Of a stretch of DNA of 64,000 nt, positions 24,899 to 33,990 are shown piece after piece. How positions within the stretch are numbered: the stretch's first letter is position 1; the number at the start of each line of letters is the position of its first letter. The notes under the pieces are model-generated. The model was given only the letters and a program-made list of their open reading frames with translations, was not told the DNA's origin and did no database searches. Location: contig NZ_NETS01000010.1 in the NCBI RefSeq assembly GCF_002150035.1, positions 1,550,001 to 1,614,000 of the forward strand, in the 5' to 3' direction. The DNA comes from Leptospira venezuelensis. GTDB taxonomy: Bacteria; Spirochaetota; Leptospiria; Leptospirales; Leptospiraceae. The position numbers and the translations under genes are program-made.

Positions 24899-26626
24899 AT
24901 GGAAACGATTACTGAAAAAAACAAGGCCTGGCTTAGAGAAGATAAGGTTCCGCAAAATGGAGCCGAACTGATCGTTGCTTATTTAAAAAGAAGAAGGATC
25001 CATAATGTTTATGGTATCCCGGGTGGCGCCAATTTGCCGTTATACGATGCGCTTCATAATAGCGGAATACGTCATATACTTGCAAGACACGAGCAAGGTG
25101 GTGGGTTTATGGCTCAGGGAGAAGCCAGAGTTACCAAAATGCCTGCCGTATGTCTAGCCTCCTCTGGGCCAGGAGTTACTAATCTGATCACCGCAGTCGC
25201 GGACGCAAAATCGGATTCTATACCGTTAGTCGCAATTACAGGCCAAGTGCCCTTATCTCTCGTTGGAACAGATGCTTTCCAAGAAATAGATACTTATGGA
25301 TTATCTTTACCTATTACTAAAAAGACTTATTTGGTTCGTTCCGTATCTGAGCTTATCCGTGTTTTACCGGAAGCATTTCAAATAGCAGAAGGACCGCGAC
25401 CTGGACCTGTTTGGATAGATGTTCCCAAAGATATACAGGCTTCGCCAATATCACTTTCTATGTCCCAGATAGAATCAATTTGGAGTTCTCAGGAAGTAAC
25501 AAATTCACATAAGATTTTTATCTCAGAAGCAGATAAGCTTAGATTTTTCTCTTTATTAGAAAATTCTAAAAAACCCGTTTTGTATCTAGGCGGGGGAGTA
25601 AAAGGTTCAGGTGCAGAAGAACTAATTTTACAATTGGCGGAAGCTCAGAATATTCCAGTTGTTTGTACTTTGATGGGATTGGATTCCTTTTCCCAAACTC
25701 ACGAGTTGTCTTTGGGAATGCTTGGAATGCACGGCGCACCTTATACGAATCGATTATTATTTGAATCTGATCTTCTTTTAGCTTTCGGGGTTCGTTTTGA
25801 TGATAGGGCCACTGGAAAATTAGACACATTTTGTCCAAATGCAAAAGTGATCCATGTAGACATAGATTATAAGGAAATTGGAAAATTAAGAAAACCTGAT
25901 TTCGGGTTTTGCTCCGATCTAAAATATTTTTTGCAGAATATGGGAGAATTCCCCATTCGTAAAAGAAAAGAATGGAGAGAACAGATCCTTTCTTATAAAG
26001 AATTGTATCCTTTAAATTCTGTTAATACTTCTAAAGGTTTTTCTCCTCAGGATATTATTTTGTCCGTTGCAAACTTTTTAGGACCGAAAGCAAGGATCAC
26101 TACAGATGTTGGTCAACACCAGATGTGGGTTGCTCAATATTATCCTTTTCAGAAAAGCGGAACCTTTTTGACTTCCGGTGGATTGGGCACTATGGGCTTC
26201 GGTTTACCTGCTGCAATTGGAGCTTCACTTGGGGACCCTAATTCTAAGATCGTTTGTTTTTCCGGAGATGGGTCTATATTGATGAATATCCAGGAATTGG
26301 ACACTTTAAGTGAGCTACAATCAGATTTGAAAATTATAATATTCGATAATAGGAATCTAGGGCTGGTTCGTCAGCAGCAGAATTTATTCTACGGAAGTAG
26401 GTATAATGGAAGCTCCTATCCTTCTTCTTCTAAGTTTTCTAAGATAGCAAATGCTTTCGGGATTTCCAGTTTAGATCTGGGAGAAGAGGAAAAAAAATTA
26501 GAAAACCTAGAAACTTTCTTAAAAGAGAAGGGGCCTGGACTGATCGTTGTTCCGATTGATCAAGATCTTCAAGTTCTTCCGATGGTTCCTCCCGGAAAAA
26601 GTAATTTGGAGATGCTCTTAGGTTGA
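24899..26626 (+). CDS. ilvB: acetolactate synthase large subunit, AHAS I type
   Basis: The 575-residue ThDP enzyme has the catalytic Glu65 (ARHEQGGG), the FDDRATGKL segment of acetolactate synthases, and the ThDP-Mg motif GDGSILMN near 457. The residue that confers 2-ketobutyrate preference in E. coli AHAS II (Trp in RQWQ) is Gln493 here (LGLVRQQQNLFY). The C-terminus (LPMVPPGKSNLEML) also follows E. coli IlvB (AHAS I), which prefers pyruvate and so supplies valine and leucine. It is FAD-dependent in the family. No small subunit gene lies nearby. An attenuator controls it. Confidence 0.9.
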   Translation: METITEKNKAWLREDKVPQNGAELIVAYLKRRRIHNVYGIPGGANLPLYDALHNSGIRHILARHEQGGGFMAQGEARVTKMPAVCLASSGPGVTNLITAVADAKSDSIPLVAITGQVPLSLVGTDAFQEIDTYGLSLPITKKTYLVRSVSELIRVLPEAFQIAEGPRPGPVWIDVPKDIQASPISLSMSQIESIWSSQEVTNSHKIFISEADKLRFFSLLENSKKPVLYLGGGVKGSGAEELILQLAEAQNIPVVCTLMGLDSFSQTHELSLGMLGMHGAPYTNRLLFESDLLLAFGVRFDDRATGKLDTFCPNAKVIHVDIDYKEIGKLRKPDFGFCSDLKYFLQNMGEFPIRKRKEWREQILSYKELYPLNSVNTSKGFSPQDIILSVANFLGPKARITTDVGQHQMWVAQYYPFQKSGTFLTSGGLGTMGFGLPAAIGASLGDPNSKIVCFSGDGSILMNIQELDTLSELQSDLKIIIFDNRNLGLVRQQQNLFYGSRYNGSSYPSSSKFSKIANAFGISSLDLGEEEKKLENLETFLKEKGPGLIVVPIDQDLQVLPMVPPGKSNLEMLLG

Positions 26627-26679
26627 AAATTTCCGTTTACAGACGGTGTTTATTTCTACGAGGCTTCTCGGTCAAAGAT

Positions 26680-26766
26680 TTGATCGAGAAGTCCGAGTCT
26701 TCCTCATTTAATTCCTCTTCTTCTATCCTGTCTTGCAATTTCTCTTGGTGGCCCTCCCGGGCCTAA
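26680..26766 (+). other. possible Trp-containing leader ORF before trpE
   Basis: In the 209-base gap before trpE, a TTG-initiated frame at 26680 runs 28 codons to TAA at 26764 and ends SWWPSRA, with tandem Trp codons at 26746-26751. GGCCC-TCCC-GGGCC (26750-26763) overlaps those codons, and a 10-bp hairpin (26664-26691) lies at the start. There is no clear ribosome site and no T-run terminator. It could be a Trp-sensing leader, or chance. Confidence 0.25.
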
Positions 26767-26835
26767 TCGTATCTACATATTCCTTTTTTCTAATGTGTTA
26801 CTGAGCCTATTTGGTTCAAAATTAAGGAGACTAAT

Positions 26836-28254
26836 ATGTCCATAGAGATCCAAAATATCAGAAAAGAAGTAAACTCACTTTTCCCACGACCAACACTCCG
26901 ATCTTTCCCATTAAAGGAACTAGGTGTCTTGGAATATTTTCAAAAACTAATGGAGGAAACTGAGATCGCAGTTCTATTCGAAAGTTTAGGGCCTGAATCG
27001 GATAATTCCAGATATAGTTTTATCTCAGGTTTTCCAAAGAGAGTATTTAAAGCAAAGGGAGATAAATTAGAATGTGACGGAAAAGAGATCGGGAAAGGAA
27101 ACCCTTACCAATTATTTTCCGAAATTTTTCCTCCAAGAAAATCTTTCTTAGAATATACAGAGGCAGGAGGTGGAGGCTTATACGGATACCTTTCTTATGA
27201 GGCTGCGAATGATATGGAGCCTAGTCTTCTTCTAAAAGAACATCCTAAATTCCCGAAGTTTTGTTTTGCTTGGATGGAAGACGGCATTCTTTTAGACCGA
27301 AGAACGGGAGAATCTAAATATTTCCATTATGGAGTAGATCGATACGATTTGTTTGAGGGAATTTATAAAAAGAAAACTCCCGATAAAGGAAAATTTAAAT
27401 CAGTTGATTTAGGTTTTTCTAAAACAAAAGAAGAACACAAATCCATGGTGGATGAAGTTTTAGATGAGATCCGGAAAGGAAATACTTTCCAATGCCAGGT
27501 AGGATTTCGAAAAACATCCTTAGTAGGAGAGGGTGAAACTGCAGCAGATAGAAAGAAAGGAGACTTCGAATTATATAAATCGGTTCGGAAGATAAATCCT
27601 TCTCCTTTTATGTTCTTCATGAGTTTTCCTGAAGAAGTTCATTTAGGAGCAAGTCCTGAACTTTTATTTAGGCTGAAAGACGGACTCGCAGAAAGTTTTC
27701 CATTAGCAGGAACAATTCGGAGAGGGACAAACGAAGAAGAAGATCAAAAATTTGCACTTCAACTTCTCTCCGACCCGAAAGAAATTGCAGAACATAATAT
27801 GCTTGTGGATCTGCATCGAAACGATCTCGGCAGAGTTTCCAAATTCGGAACTGTGAAGGTAAGAGATTCTTTTGCTCTTAAAAGATTCAGTCACGTGCAA
27901 CATCTGTCTACGGAAGTTTCGGGCATCTTGAGAGCGGGTCAGGATATGTTTACCGGATTAACTTCTTCCTTTCCTACCGGAACGTTAAGTGGTGCTCCTA
28001 AAATAGAATCTATGAAGATCATTCATAGAATAGAAAATGATCCAAGAGGGCCGTATGGCGGAGCTGTCGGAAGATTCGGCTTTGATGGAAATTGTTCCTT
28101 CTGCATTCCAATCCGAAGTTATTTCAGAAAAGAAGAAGAGGCAGTGGTTCGGGCCTCAGGAGGGATCGTTATGGATTCAGATCCGGATGCGGAATACCAA
28201 GAGATCGGTCATAAATTGGGAGCGGTTTTAAAAGCAATGGAGGCAGCTCAATGA
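26836..28254 (+). CDS. trpE: anthranilate synthase component I
   Basis: The 472-residue protein is a chorismate-binding enzyme. FPLAGTIRRG carries Ala where aminodeoxychorismate synthases (PabB) carry Lys, supporting TrpE. Other family blocks are IAEHNMLVDLHRNDLGRV, FPTGTLSGAPKI, GPYGGAVGRFG and RASGGIVMDSDP. It makes anthranilate from chorismate and glutamine-derived ammonia with TrpG, the first step of tryptophan synthesis. GGAG precedes the ATG by 8 bases. Its last bases overlap trpG by four (ATGA). Adjacent trpE and trpG genes are known in Leptospira biflexa. Confidence 0.93.
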   Translation: MSIEIQNIRKEVNSLFPRPTLRSFPLKELGVLEYFQKLMEETEIAVLFESLGPESDNSRYSFISGFPKRVFKAKGDKLECDGKEIGKGNPYQLFSEIFPPRKSFLEYTEAGGGGLYGYLSYEAANDMEPSLLLKEHPKFPKFCFAWMEDGILLDRRTGESKYFHYGVDRYDLFEGIYKKKTPDKGKFKSVDLGFSKTKEEHKSMVDEVLDEIRKGNTFQCQVGFRKTSLVGEGETAADRKKGDFELYKSVRKINPSPFMFFMSFPEEVHLGASPELLFRLKDGLAESFPLAGTIRRGTNEEEDQKFALQLLSDPKEIAEHNMLVDLHRNDLGRVSKFGTVKVRDSFALKRFSHVQHLSTEVSGILRAGQDMFTGLTSSFPTGTLSGAPKIESMKIIHRIENDPRGPYGGAVGRFGFDGNCSFCIPIRSYFRKEEEAVVRASGGIVMDSDPDAEYQEIGHKLGAVLKAMEAAQ

Positions 28255-28841
28255 AAGTGCTATTAGTAGATCATCATGATTCTTTCTCCTATAATCTATT
28301 CCAACTTATAGGAGAAATTTTAGAAGAAGAGTTCCCTTATCGATTTAGATTAGATGTGATCCGCCAGAATGAAACGGATGTTTCTAAGGTCTTGAAAGAG
28401 AAATACGATAGAATTATACTTTCTCCAGGACCTGGAACTCCTGAGGACCCAGAATATTTCGGCTGTTCTATGGAAATGCTAAAACAGCTAGAAGGAGAGG
28501 TTTCGATTTTAGGTGTTTGTCTGGGAATGCAAGGTATAGCACATTTTGCAGGAGCAAATATTATAAAAGCAGAATGTCCGATGCATGGAAAAATTTCTGA
28601 GATTAAAACGGATGGGAAGGGAGTATTTCAGGATCTTCCTTCCCATCTAAAAGTGATGAGATATCATTCTTTATTGGTGGATGAAAATTCTCTCGGAAAA
28701 GAATGGGAAAGAACTGCTTATGCAGGCTCAGAACTTATGGGGATTCGGAATCGAGAAAAAAGAATGGAGGGTGTTCAATTCCATCCCGAGTCTTTTGCCA
28801 CCGAAGGGGGAAGAAAGATGCTTTCTAATTTCCTAATATAA
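28251..28841 (+). CDS. trpG: anthranilate synthase component II, glutamine amidotransferase
   Basis: The 196-residue class I amidotransferase has SPGPGTPEDP at 58-67, the catalytic Cys90 in GVCLGMQG, and His178/Glu180 in VQFHPESF. It hydrolyses glutamine and passes ammonia to TrpE. Coupled to trpE by a four-base overlap. Its TAA is two bases from the stop codon of the convergent hybrid kinase, leaving no room for a terminator between them. Confidence 0.93.
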   Translation: MKVLLVDHHDSFSYNLFQLIGEILEEEFPYRFRLDVIRQNETDVSKVLKEKYDRIILSPGPGTPEDPEYFGCSMEMLKQLEGEVSILGVCLGMQGIAHFAGANIIKAECPMHGKISEIKTDGKGVFQDLPSHLKVMRYHSLLVDENSLGKEWERTAYAGSELMGIRNREKRMEGVQFHPESFATEGGRKMLSNFLI

Positions 28842-28842
28842 T

Positions 28843-30546
28843 TTAGGACGCAATGGAAGAACGGGGAGTTTTCAAAAATTCTTGGATTCTTTCTCCCAGA
28901 TCTTCTATTCGAAATGGTTTTCCTAGATAATCGTCCATGCCAGCTTCTGCGCAGGCTCTTCTGTCTTCGGTGCTGTCATGGGCGGTGACTGCGATGATCC
29001 AAGGAACTTTTTTGGCACTAGGCTTTTTCTTTAAGATCCTTGCTACTTCAAGTCCGCTTAACTCGGGCATTTGTATATCTAAAAGAAGAAGATCCACATC
29101 GTTCTCCTCCCAATAAACCAATACATCTATACCATTAGAAACAACCGCACAACTTAACCCTAATTTTTCCAACATCTTCTGGATTAACTTTTGGTTAACT
29201 GGATTGTCTTCTGCCACAAGGATTTTCAGATCTCCATGTTCCGAGAAATTAAAATTGGTCCGATTTTTGGATTCTGCAATTTTAACTTTTTCAGATAGAT
29301 TTGCTTTCTGAAGAGTCATTTCTAAAACGAATTTTGAACCTTTGCCTAATTCACTTTCGACAGATATATTCCAATCCAATGCTTCGCAGACTCTTTTGCA
29401 GATAGAAAGTCCTAAACCTGTTCCGCCATACTTTCTGGAAATAGAAATATCAGTTTGAGAGAATGCTTCGAATAAAATCGGGATCCTATTTGTTTCTATC
29501 CCTATACCTGTATCTTTCACGCTCAGCGAAAGTGTTATGTCCGTTTCGGTTTCCTTCGCTACATCTAACTCTACAGTGATCCCACCTTTTTCGGTGAACT
29601 TCAATGCATTAGAAACTAAATTCGAAAGGATTTGTCTTACACGAATAGAATCCGATTTCACATCGATACTTTCTCTTGCAGGCGGAAAAATAGTCTTAAA
29701 CGCTAATCCTTTCTTAAATGCTTTGTCTGAAGCTTCTTCAGTGTATCTTTCTAAAAGAGTGATCAGGTCGAATTCTTTAAAACTAAAATGTAATGAACCT
29801 GATTCGGCCTTACTAAAATCGATTACATCGTTGATTAATCGGATCAGATGTTCTGAACTTTCAGTTAAAGATCCCAGATATTCTTTTTGAAGTTCTATGT
29901 TGTTCGTTTGATGTAATAGATCCACCATTCCTAGAATACCATGTACTGGGGTCCTAAGCTCATGGTTCATATTAATAAAAAATTGTTCTTTAGCTTTTTG
30001 TAATTCTAATGCTACAGACTGTAATTGGATCAGCGCCTGAGACTTGGCATCTAACTCCATAAAGGAAACTACTGAGTTTGCTAATGCTTCGAGCGCCTTT
30101 ACCTCCGCCTCGGATATCTTTTTCGGTTGGGTATCAATCACACAAAGTGTGCCAAGTACATAACCGTCAGGCGTACGTAACGGAGCGCCTGCATAAAATC
30201 TAATATTCGGATCATTTAATACGAGAGGGTTTTGTCGGAATCTAGGATCATTTAAAGCGTCCTCAACTACCAAGGCCTTATTTTCGGAAACTGCAAATTG
30301 GCAAAATGAAATTTGCCTAGGAGTTTCATTTACTTCCAGACCCATTCTTGCCTTAAACCATTGTCTTTCTGAATCGATCAATGAAACTAAAGCCATGGGA
30401 GTTCCACAAATTAGGGAGGCTGCCTTTATGATCCCGTCGTATTTTTCCTCAGGAGGAGTATCTAAGATTCTATAACGTCTTAATGCTTGTACCCTATCTT
30501 TTTCGTTTTCGGGTAGGGGAGCGACACTATAGGGAAGGTTTTCCAT
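28843..30546 (-). CDS. soluble GAF hybrid histidine kinase with receiver
   Basis: The 567-residue protein has an N-terminal GAF domain (about 20-165; RYRILDTPPEEKYD is the usual lead-in), a HisKA domain with the phosphoacceptor His in NMNHELRTPVHG (about 194), a HATPase domain (DTGIGIE, GGTGLGLSICKR), and a C-terminal receiver with Asp in LLLLDIQMPELSG (about 488). No membrane segment is present, so it senses an internal signal. No partner regulator or Hpt protein is adjacent. Confidence 0.92.
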   Translation of the reverse strand: MENLPYSVAPLPENEKDRVQALRRYRILDTPPEEKYDGIIKAASLICGTPMALVSLIDSERQWFKARMGLEVNETPRQISFCQFAVSENKALVVEDALNDPRFRQNPLVLNDPNIRFYAGAPLRTPDGYVLGTLCVIDTQPKKISEAEVKALEALANSVVSFMELDAKSQALIQLQSVALELQKAKEQFFINMNHELRTPVHGILGMVDLLHQTNNIELQKEYLGSLTESSEHLIRLINDVIDFSKAESGSLHFSFKEFDLITLLERYTEEASDKAFKKGLAFKTIFPPARESIDVKSDSIRVRQILSNLVSNALKFTEKGGITVELDVAKETETDITLSLSVKDTGIGIETNRIPILFEAFSQTDISISRKYGGTGLGLSICKRVCEALDWNISVESELGKGSKFVLEMTLQKANLSEKVKIAESKNRTNFNFSEHGDLKILVAEDNPVNQKLIQKMLEKLGLSCAVVSNGIDVLVYWEENDVDLLLLDIQMPELSGLEVARILKKKPSAKKVPWIIAVTAHDSTEDRRACAEAGMDDYLGKPFRIEDLGERIQEFLKTPRSSIAS

Positions 30547-30648
30547 AATGAAATATTGTATATTATAGGACTAAAAAATGATGGGCCATATTCTCCTGAG
30601 TGAAAGCAAAAACACAAGGATTTAACTCTTTAGAGATTATTTTCAGTA

Positions 30649-31119
30649 TCAATCATGGATGACTTGAAAATTACGAATTCCTAAGGTTTTGCCTTGAGAA
30701 AGGATCTCTTGCAATTTTCGGATATCCTTTCTCGTGTTTTTGAACGCTCTGGAGAAGATCCAGGATCTGAAAACTTTAGAAAATCCGGATAACTCCATCT
30801 GACTTGTAAAAAGTATTTTAGTGTCAGTGTCTGAACCCTTTGGGTCTGGATAAAAGGAGAAGGTCTCAATCTGATCTGAAAATCTACTCTTGATTCTCAC
30901 TACCAATCGACTTGGATATTTGGATTCTAAAATTTGGTATTCGAACTTGCATGTGAAAAATGAAAACTTAGTTTTCACTTGAAAACCAGGAATACTTTCA
31001 TTTTTCTTAAAGGAGAGAATATTTCCTGACCAGTCAGGCAAACGTTCGAAATTAGAAACGTAATCGAACGCTCTGCTTAAAGAAATCGGCACAGTAAAAG
31101 CAATAGTAGTCGTCGCCAT
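30649..31119 (-). CDS. SRPBCC family protein
   Basis: The 156-residue protein begins with a strand typical of START/polyketide-cyclase-like folds (TIAFTVPISLSRAFDYVSNFERLPDWSG) and continues with long beta strands (LVVRIKSRFSDQIETFSFYP). These folds bind hydrophobic ligands. It is a single gene, divergent from the pirin gene. Its ligand is unknown. Confidence 0.75.
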   Translation of the reverse strand: MATTTIAFTVPISLSRAFDYVSNFERLPDWSGNILSFKKNESIPGFQVKTKFSFFTCKFEYQILESKYPSRLVVRIKSRFSDQIETFSFYPDPKGSDTDTKILFTSQMELSGFSKVFRSWIFSRAFKNTRKDIRKLQEILSQGKTLGIRNFQVIHD

Positions 31120-31194
31120 GGAAACTTCTCTCTTTCTTTAAAAAGAATTCCCTTAGGATCCTTTTTCGAGTCCAATGTAATATAGAGAGGAAAT

Positions 31195-32061
31195 ATGGGT
31201 TTTAGACGAATAACCGGAACAAGAATCGCCGAAAAAACTATCGAAGGTGGAGGATTTCCAGTCCGCAGACCATTCCCAGTTCCGCAATTTTCTTATTGGG
31301 ATCCATTTTTATTGTTGGATGAAATGGGACCTGTCGTCTACGAACCGGGCAAAGCTATCGGCGCTCCAGATCATCCTCATAGAGGTTTCGAAACCGTTAC
31401 GTATCTTTTATCCGGAGAAATGGAGCATAGAGATTCCTGGGGACATGCAGGAAAATTAAAAGAAGGTGGAATCCAGTGGATGACTGCAGGCGCAGGTCTT
31501 GTACATTCAGAGCTTCCTTCTGCTGATTTTCAGTCCAGAGGTGGAAGAATGCATGGATTCCAGATCTGGGTCAATCTCCCAAGGGATAAAAAACTTATTT
31601 CCCCGAATTATCAAGAAATGGATTCGTCCGAACTTCCAGTGGCAGAAAAAGACGGTGTTTGGGCAAAGGTTATAGCAGGAGATCTTTGGGGAACCAATGC
31701 GATTATCCAAACTCAGACTCCAATCGTATTCTTCCATTTGAAACTTTCTCCAGGTTCATATGCAGAAGTGCCTGTACCAAAAGATTATAATATTCTGGCA
31801 TATCCATTCGTGGGAGAAGGTACTGTAATCGATGCAGATGCTGAACACGATCTAGTAGAGGGTGAGACCGTATTTTACCAAGGCGGAGAAGGTAGTATCG
31901 GCCTTAGGGCTCCCGAAAATTTTGCTTGGGAAGTTTTGATCTTAGGAGGACAACCTCTGAACGAACCAGTAGCACGTTATGGCCCTTTTGTGATGAGCAC
32001 TCCTCAAGAAATACAACAGGCTTTTGAGGATTATTCCGCAGGAAAAATGGGGACAATATAA
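31195..32061 (+). CDS. pirin family protein
   Basis: The 288-residue bicupin has the pirin N-terminal signature: FLLLDEMGPVVYEPG, then DHPHRGFETVTYLLSGEMEHRDSWGH with the first metal-binding histidines, then GIQWMTAGAGLVHSE with the remaining His and Glu. Pirins bind iron; known members act as quercetinases or regulators. The PF05726 C-terminal cupin follows. A GAGAGGAAAT ribosome site precedes the ATG. It is ten bases upstream of a flavoprotein gene. Confidence 0.92.
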   Translation: MGFRRITGTRIAEKTIEGGGFPVRRPFPVPQFSYWDPFLLLDEMGPVVYEPGKAIGAPDHPHRGFETVTYLLSGEMEHRDSWGHAGKLKEGGIQWMTAGAGLVHSELPSADFQSRGGRMHGFQIWVNLPRDKKLISPNYQEMDSSELPVAEKDGVWAKVIAGDLWGTNAIIQTQTPIVFFHLKLSPGSYAEVPVPKDYNILAYPFVGEGTVIDADAEHDLVEGETVFYQGGEGSIGLRAPENFAWEVLILGGQPLNEPVARYGPFVMSTPQEIQQAFEDYSAGKMGTI

Positions 32062-32071
32062 CTCCCCATTC

Positions 32072-33310
32072 ATGGAAGAAGTCCAGACCAAAAAATTAGC
32101 AGTGATCGGCGGCGGTGCCGCCGGTTTTTTCGGAGCCATTCAAACTAGAATTCTTTCAGAAGGAAGAATATCAGTAAAATTATACGAAAAATCTCCAAAC
32201 GTATTATCCAAAGTAAAAATTTCAGGAGGGGGAAGATGTAATGTCACTCATTCCTGTTTTGATCCGGAGGAATTATCCAAACGTTATCCTAGAGGAGAGA
32301 AGGAATTAAAAAGAGCCTTCGAGATCTTTCAGCCTAAAGATACGATCCGTTTTTTCGAATCCAGAGGAGTTAAATTAAAGGCGGAGAACGACGGTAGAAT
32401 GTTCCCCGTAACCGATAACTCAGAAACGATCATCAATTGTTTATTAGAAGAAGCCAAAAAATCAGGGGTCAAAATCCAAACTAAAATTTCTATATTAGGA
32501 ATTTATAAAAATGAAGATCCGAATAATAGAAGGTTCAGGATACAGACAGAAGAAGGAGAAGAATATTTCGATTTTGTCCTGGTAGCAAGTGGTTCCTCTC
32601 GCAAGGTTTGGGGTTGGCTGGAAAATATGGGCCATAAAGTAGAATCTCCCGTTCCTTCTTTATTTACATTTGAGATCTCGGATCCATTGCTGGATGGGTT
32701 TCAGGGGCTTACGGTTTCGGATGTAGAGATTATATTCAAAAACTCTAAACTAAGACAAAGAGGTCCCGTTCTCTTTACACATTGGGGTTTAAGTGGTCCT
32801 GCGGTTTTGAAACTTTCTGCCTGGGCGGCAAGGGAATTATTCGATTCAGATTATAAAGCAGAATTACTTGTAGATTGGATTCCTAACCTTTCCAGACAAG
32901 AATTGAGAGAAATATTTTTAGAAAAGAAGAAGGATAGTCCTTCCAAAAAGCCGTCAAGTCGTTCCGAATTTGATCTTCCTTCCAGATTTTGGGAAAGAGT
33001 TTGGGAGAAGTCTTGTGGCTCCGAAAAGAGATGGTCTGAAATATCTTCTAAAGAATTTCACCAAGCAGAAGAGATCTTAAAAAGAACCGTTCTGAAAGTT
33101 TCAGGAAAAGGAGTTTTTAAAGATGAGTTCGTTACCTGTGGTGGAGTTCGTCGCAAGGAAGTGGATTTTTCCAAAATGGAAAGTAGGCTTCATCCTGGAC
33201 TTTATTTTGCTGGAGAGGTTTTGGATATAGATGGTATCACAGGAGGATTTAATTTTCAGAACGCTTGGACCACTTCTTATATCGCAGCCAAAGCAATAGC
33301 GGATAACTAG
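32072..33310 (+). CDS. HI0933-like FAD-dependent oxidoreductase (YhiN family)
   Basis: The ATG at 32072 gives 412 residues and puts the flavin-binding GGGAAGFFGA right at the N-terminus. An open frame from 32024 would run back into the pirin gene and is unlikely. The family motifs SGGGRCNVTH, GGVRRKEVDF and GEVLDIDGITGGFNFQNAW are all present. The biochemical role of this family is not settled (annotated as aminoacetone oxidase in some databases). Its TAG overlaps the convergent VOC gene stop in a shared CTAG. Confidence 0.9.
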   Translation: MEEVQTKKLAVIGGGAAGFFGAIQTRILSEGRISVKLYEKSPNVLSKVKISGGGRCNVTHSCFDPEELSKRYPRGEKELKRAFEIFQPKDTIRFFESRGVKLKAENDGRMFPVTDNSETIINCLLEEAKKSGVKIQTKISILGIYKNEDPNNRRFRIQTEEGEEYFDFVLVASGSSRKVWGWLENMGHKVESPVPSLFTFEISDPLLDGFQGLTVSDVEIIFKNSKLRQRGPVLFTHWGLSGPAVLKLSAWAARELFDSDYKAELLVDWIPNLSRQELREIFLEKKKDSPSKKPSSRSEFDLPSRFWERVWEKSCGSEKRWSEISSKEFHQAEEILKRTVLKVSGKGVFKDEFVTCGGVRRKEVDFSKMESRLHPGLYFAGEVLDIDGITGGFNFQNAWTTSYIAAKAIADN

Positions 33311-33648
33311 TCCCAAAGTTCAGGATAAGAACTAAATCCTAAACGATTCCCGTCTGGATCTTTAAAATATTTTGTATAATCAGTCTTTTCTATAAAAGAA
33401 TTCCCGAATAAGGAATCTATCTTTTCTCTTTCTTCCCTTTTTGGCGCGGAGAAGATGAGAGCATGAGGGGCCTTGGGATCTTCTTCTTTTTCTATCATTA
33501 TGCGAATAGATCCTGCTAAAAACCAGGAAGATCTGAGTTTGCCATCTTGGTAAAAATGATCCTTTTCGAAAGATAATCCAGGAATAGTTATATAAAATTT
33601 TCTTAATGTTTCCGGATCTTGTGTGGAAATCGCTATATGATGGATCAT
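33307..33648 (-). CDS. VOC family protein (glyoxalase-like)
   Basis: The 113-residue protein shows one vicinal-oxygen-chelate module: IHHIAISTQDPETLRKFY at the start with the metal His, and FKDPDGNRLGFSSYPELW at the end with the usual DPDGN turn. It is a single-domain member, so it should dimerise. It overlaps the upstream acetyltransferase gene by four bases. Substrate is unknown. Confidence 0.85.
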   Translation of the reverse strand: MIHHIAISTQDPETLRKFYITIPGLSFEKDHFYQDGKLRSSWFLAGSIRIMIEKEEDPKAPHALIFSAPKREEREKIDSLFGNSFIEKTDYTKYFKDPDGNRLGFSSYPELWD

Positions 33649-33926
33649 TCCATAATCACCAGGTCTGAATATTCAGGGTGTCTTTTCAGATAGGTTTGTA
33701 CAAAAGAGCAGTTGGGTATGACCTTTTTGGTTTCTGCTCTTGCGGTTTTAAGAGCGGCTTCTGCGAGTTGAGAGGCGATACCTTTCCCTCTAAAATCAGT
33801 CGGAACAAATGTATGATACAAGTCCCAAACATGGGCGCCAATTTCTCTATAAACTAAATGAGCTTCTCTTCCATCTTGTATGATTAGGAATTTTTTGGCT
33901 GCAATATCGTGTTGGACTGAATTCAT
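33645..33926 (-). CDS. small GNAT-family N-acetyltransferase (YidJ/CG type)
   Basis: The 93-residue protein matches the short Gcn5-related group (PF14542): ayVwDLYHTFVP strand, then the acetyl-CoA loop DFRGKGIASQLAEAALKTARA, then VIPNCSFVQTYLKRHPEYSDL. Enzymes of this size acetylate an unknown small or protein substrate. It is translationally coupled to the VOC gene through an ATGA overlap. Confidence 0.85.
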   Translation of the reverse strand: MNSVQHDIAAKKFLIIQDGREAHLVYREIGAHVWDLYHTFVPTDFRGKGIASQLAEAALKTARAETKKVIPNCSFVQTYLKRHPEYSDLVIME

Positions 33927-33990
33927 TTTGCCCTCTATTGATTCGACTCTTTTGGGAAAAGTTTAGTAACGCCAAATCAATGGAATTCGA

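Noticed and set aside
26664..26691. 10-bp hairpin after ilvB read as a terminator
   Set aside because: CTTCTCGGTC/GATCGAGAAG forms a stem, but no T-run follows on the plus strand, so ilvB transcription may continue toward trpE.
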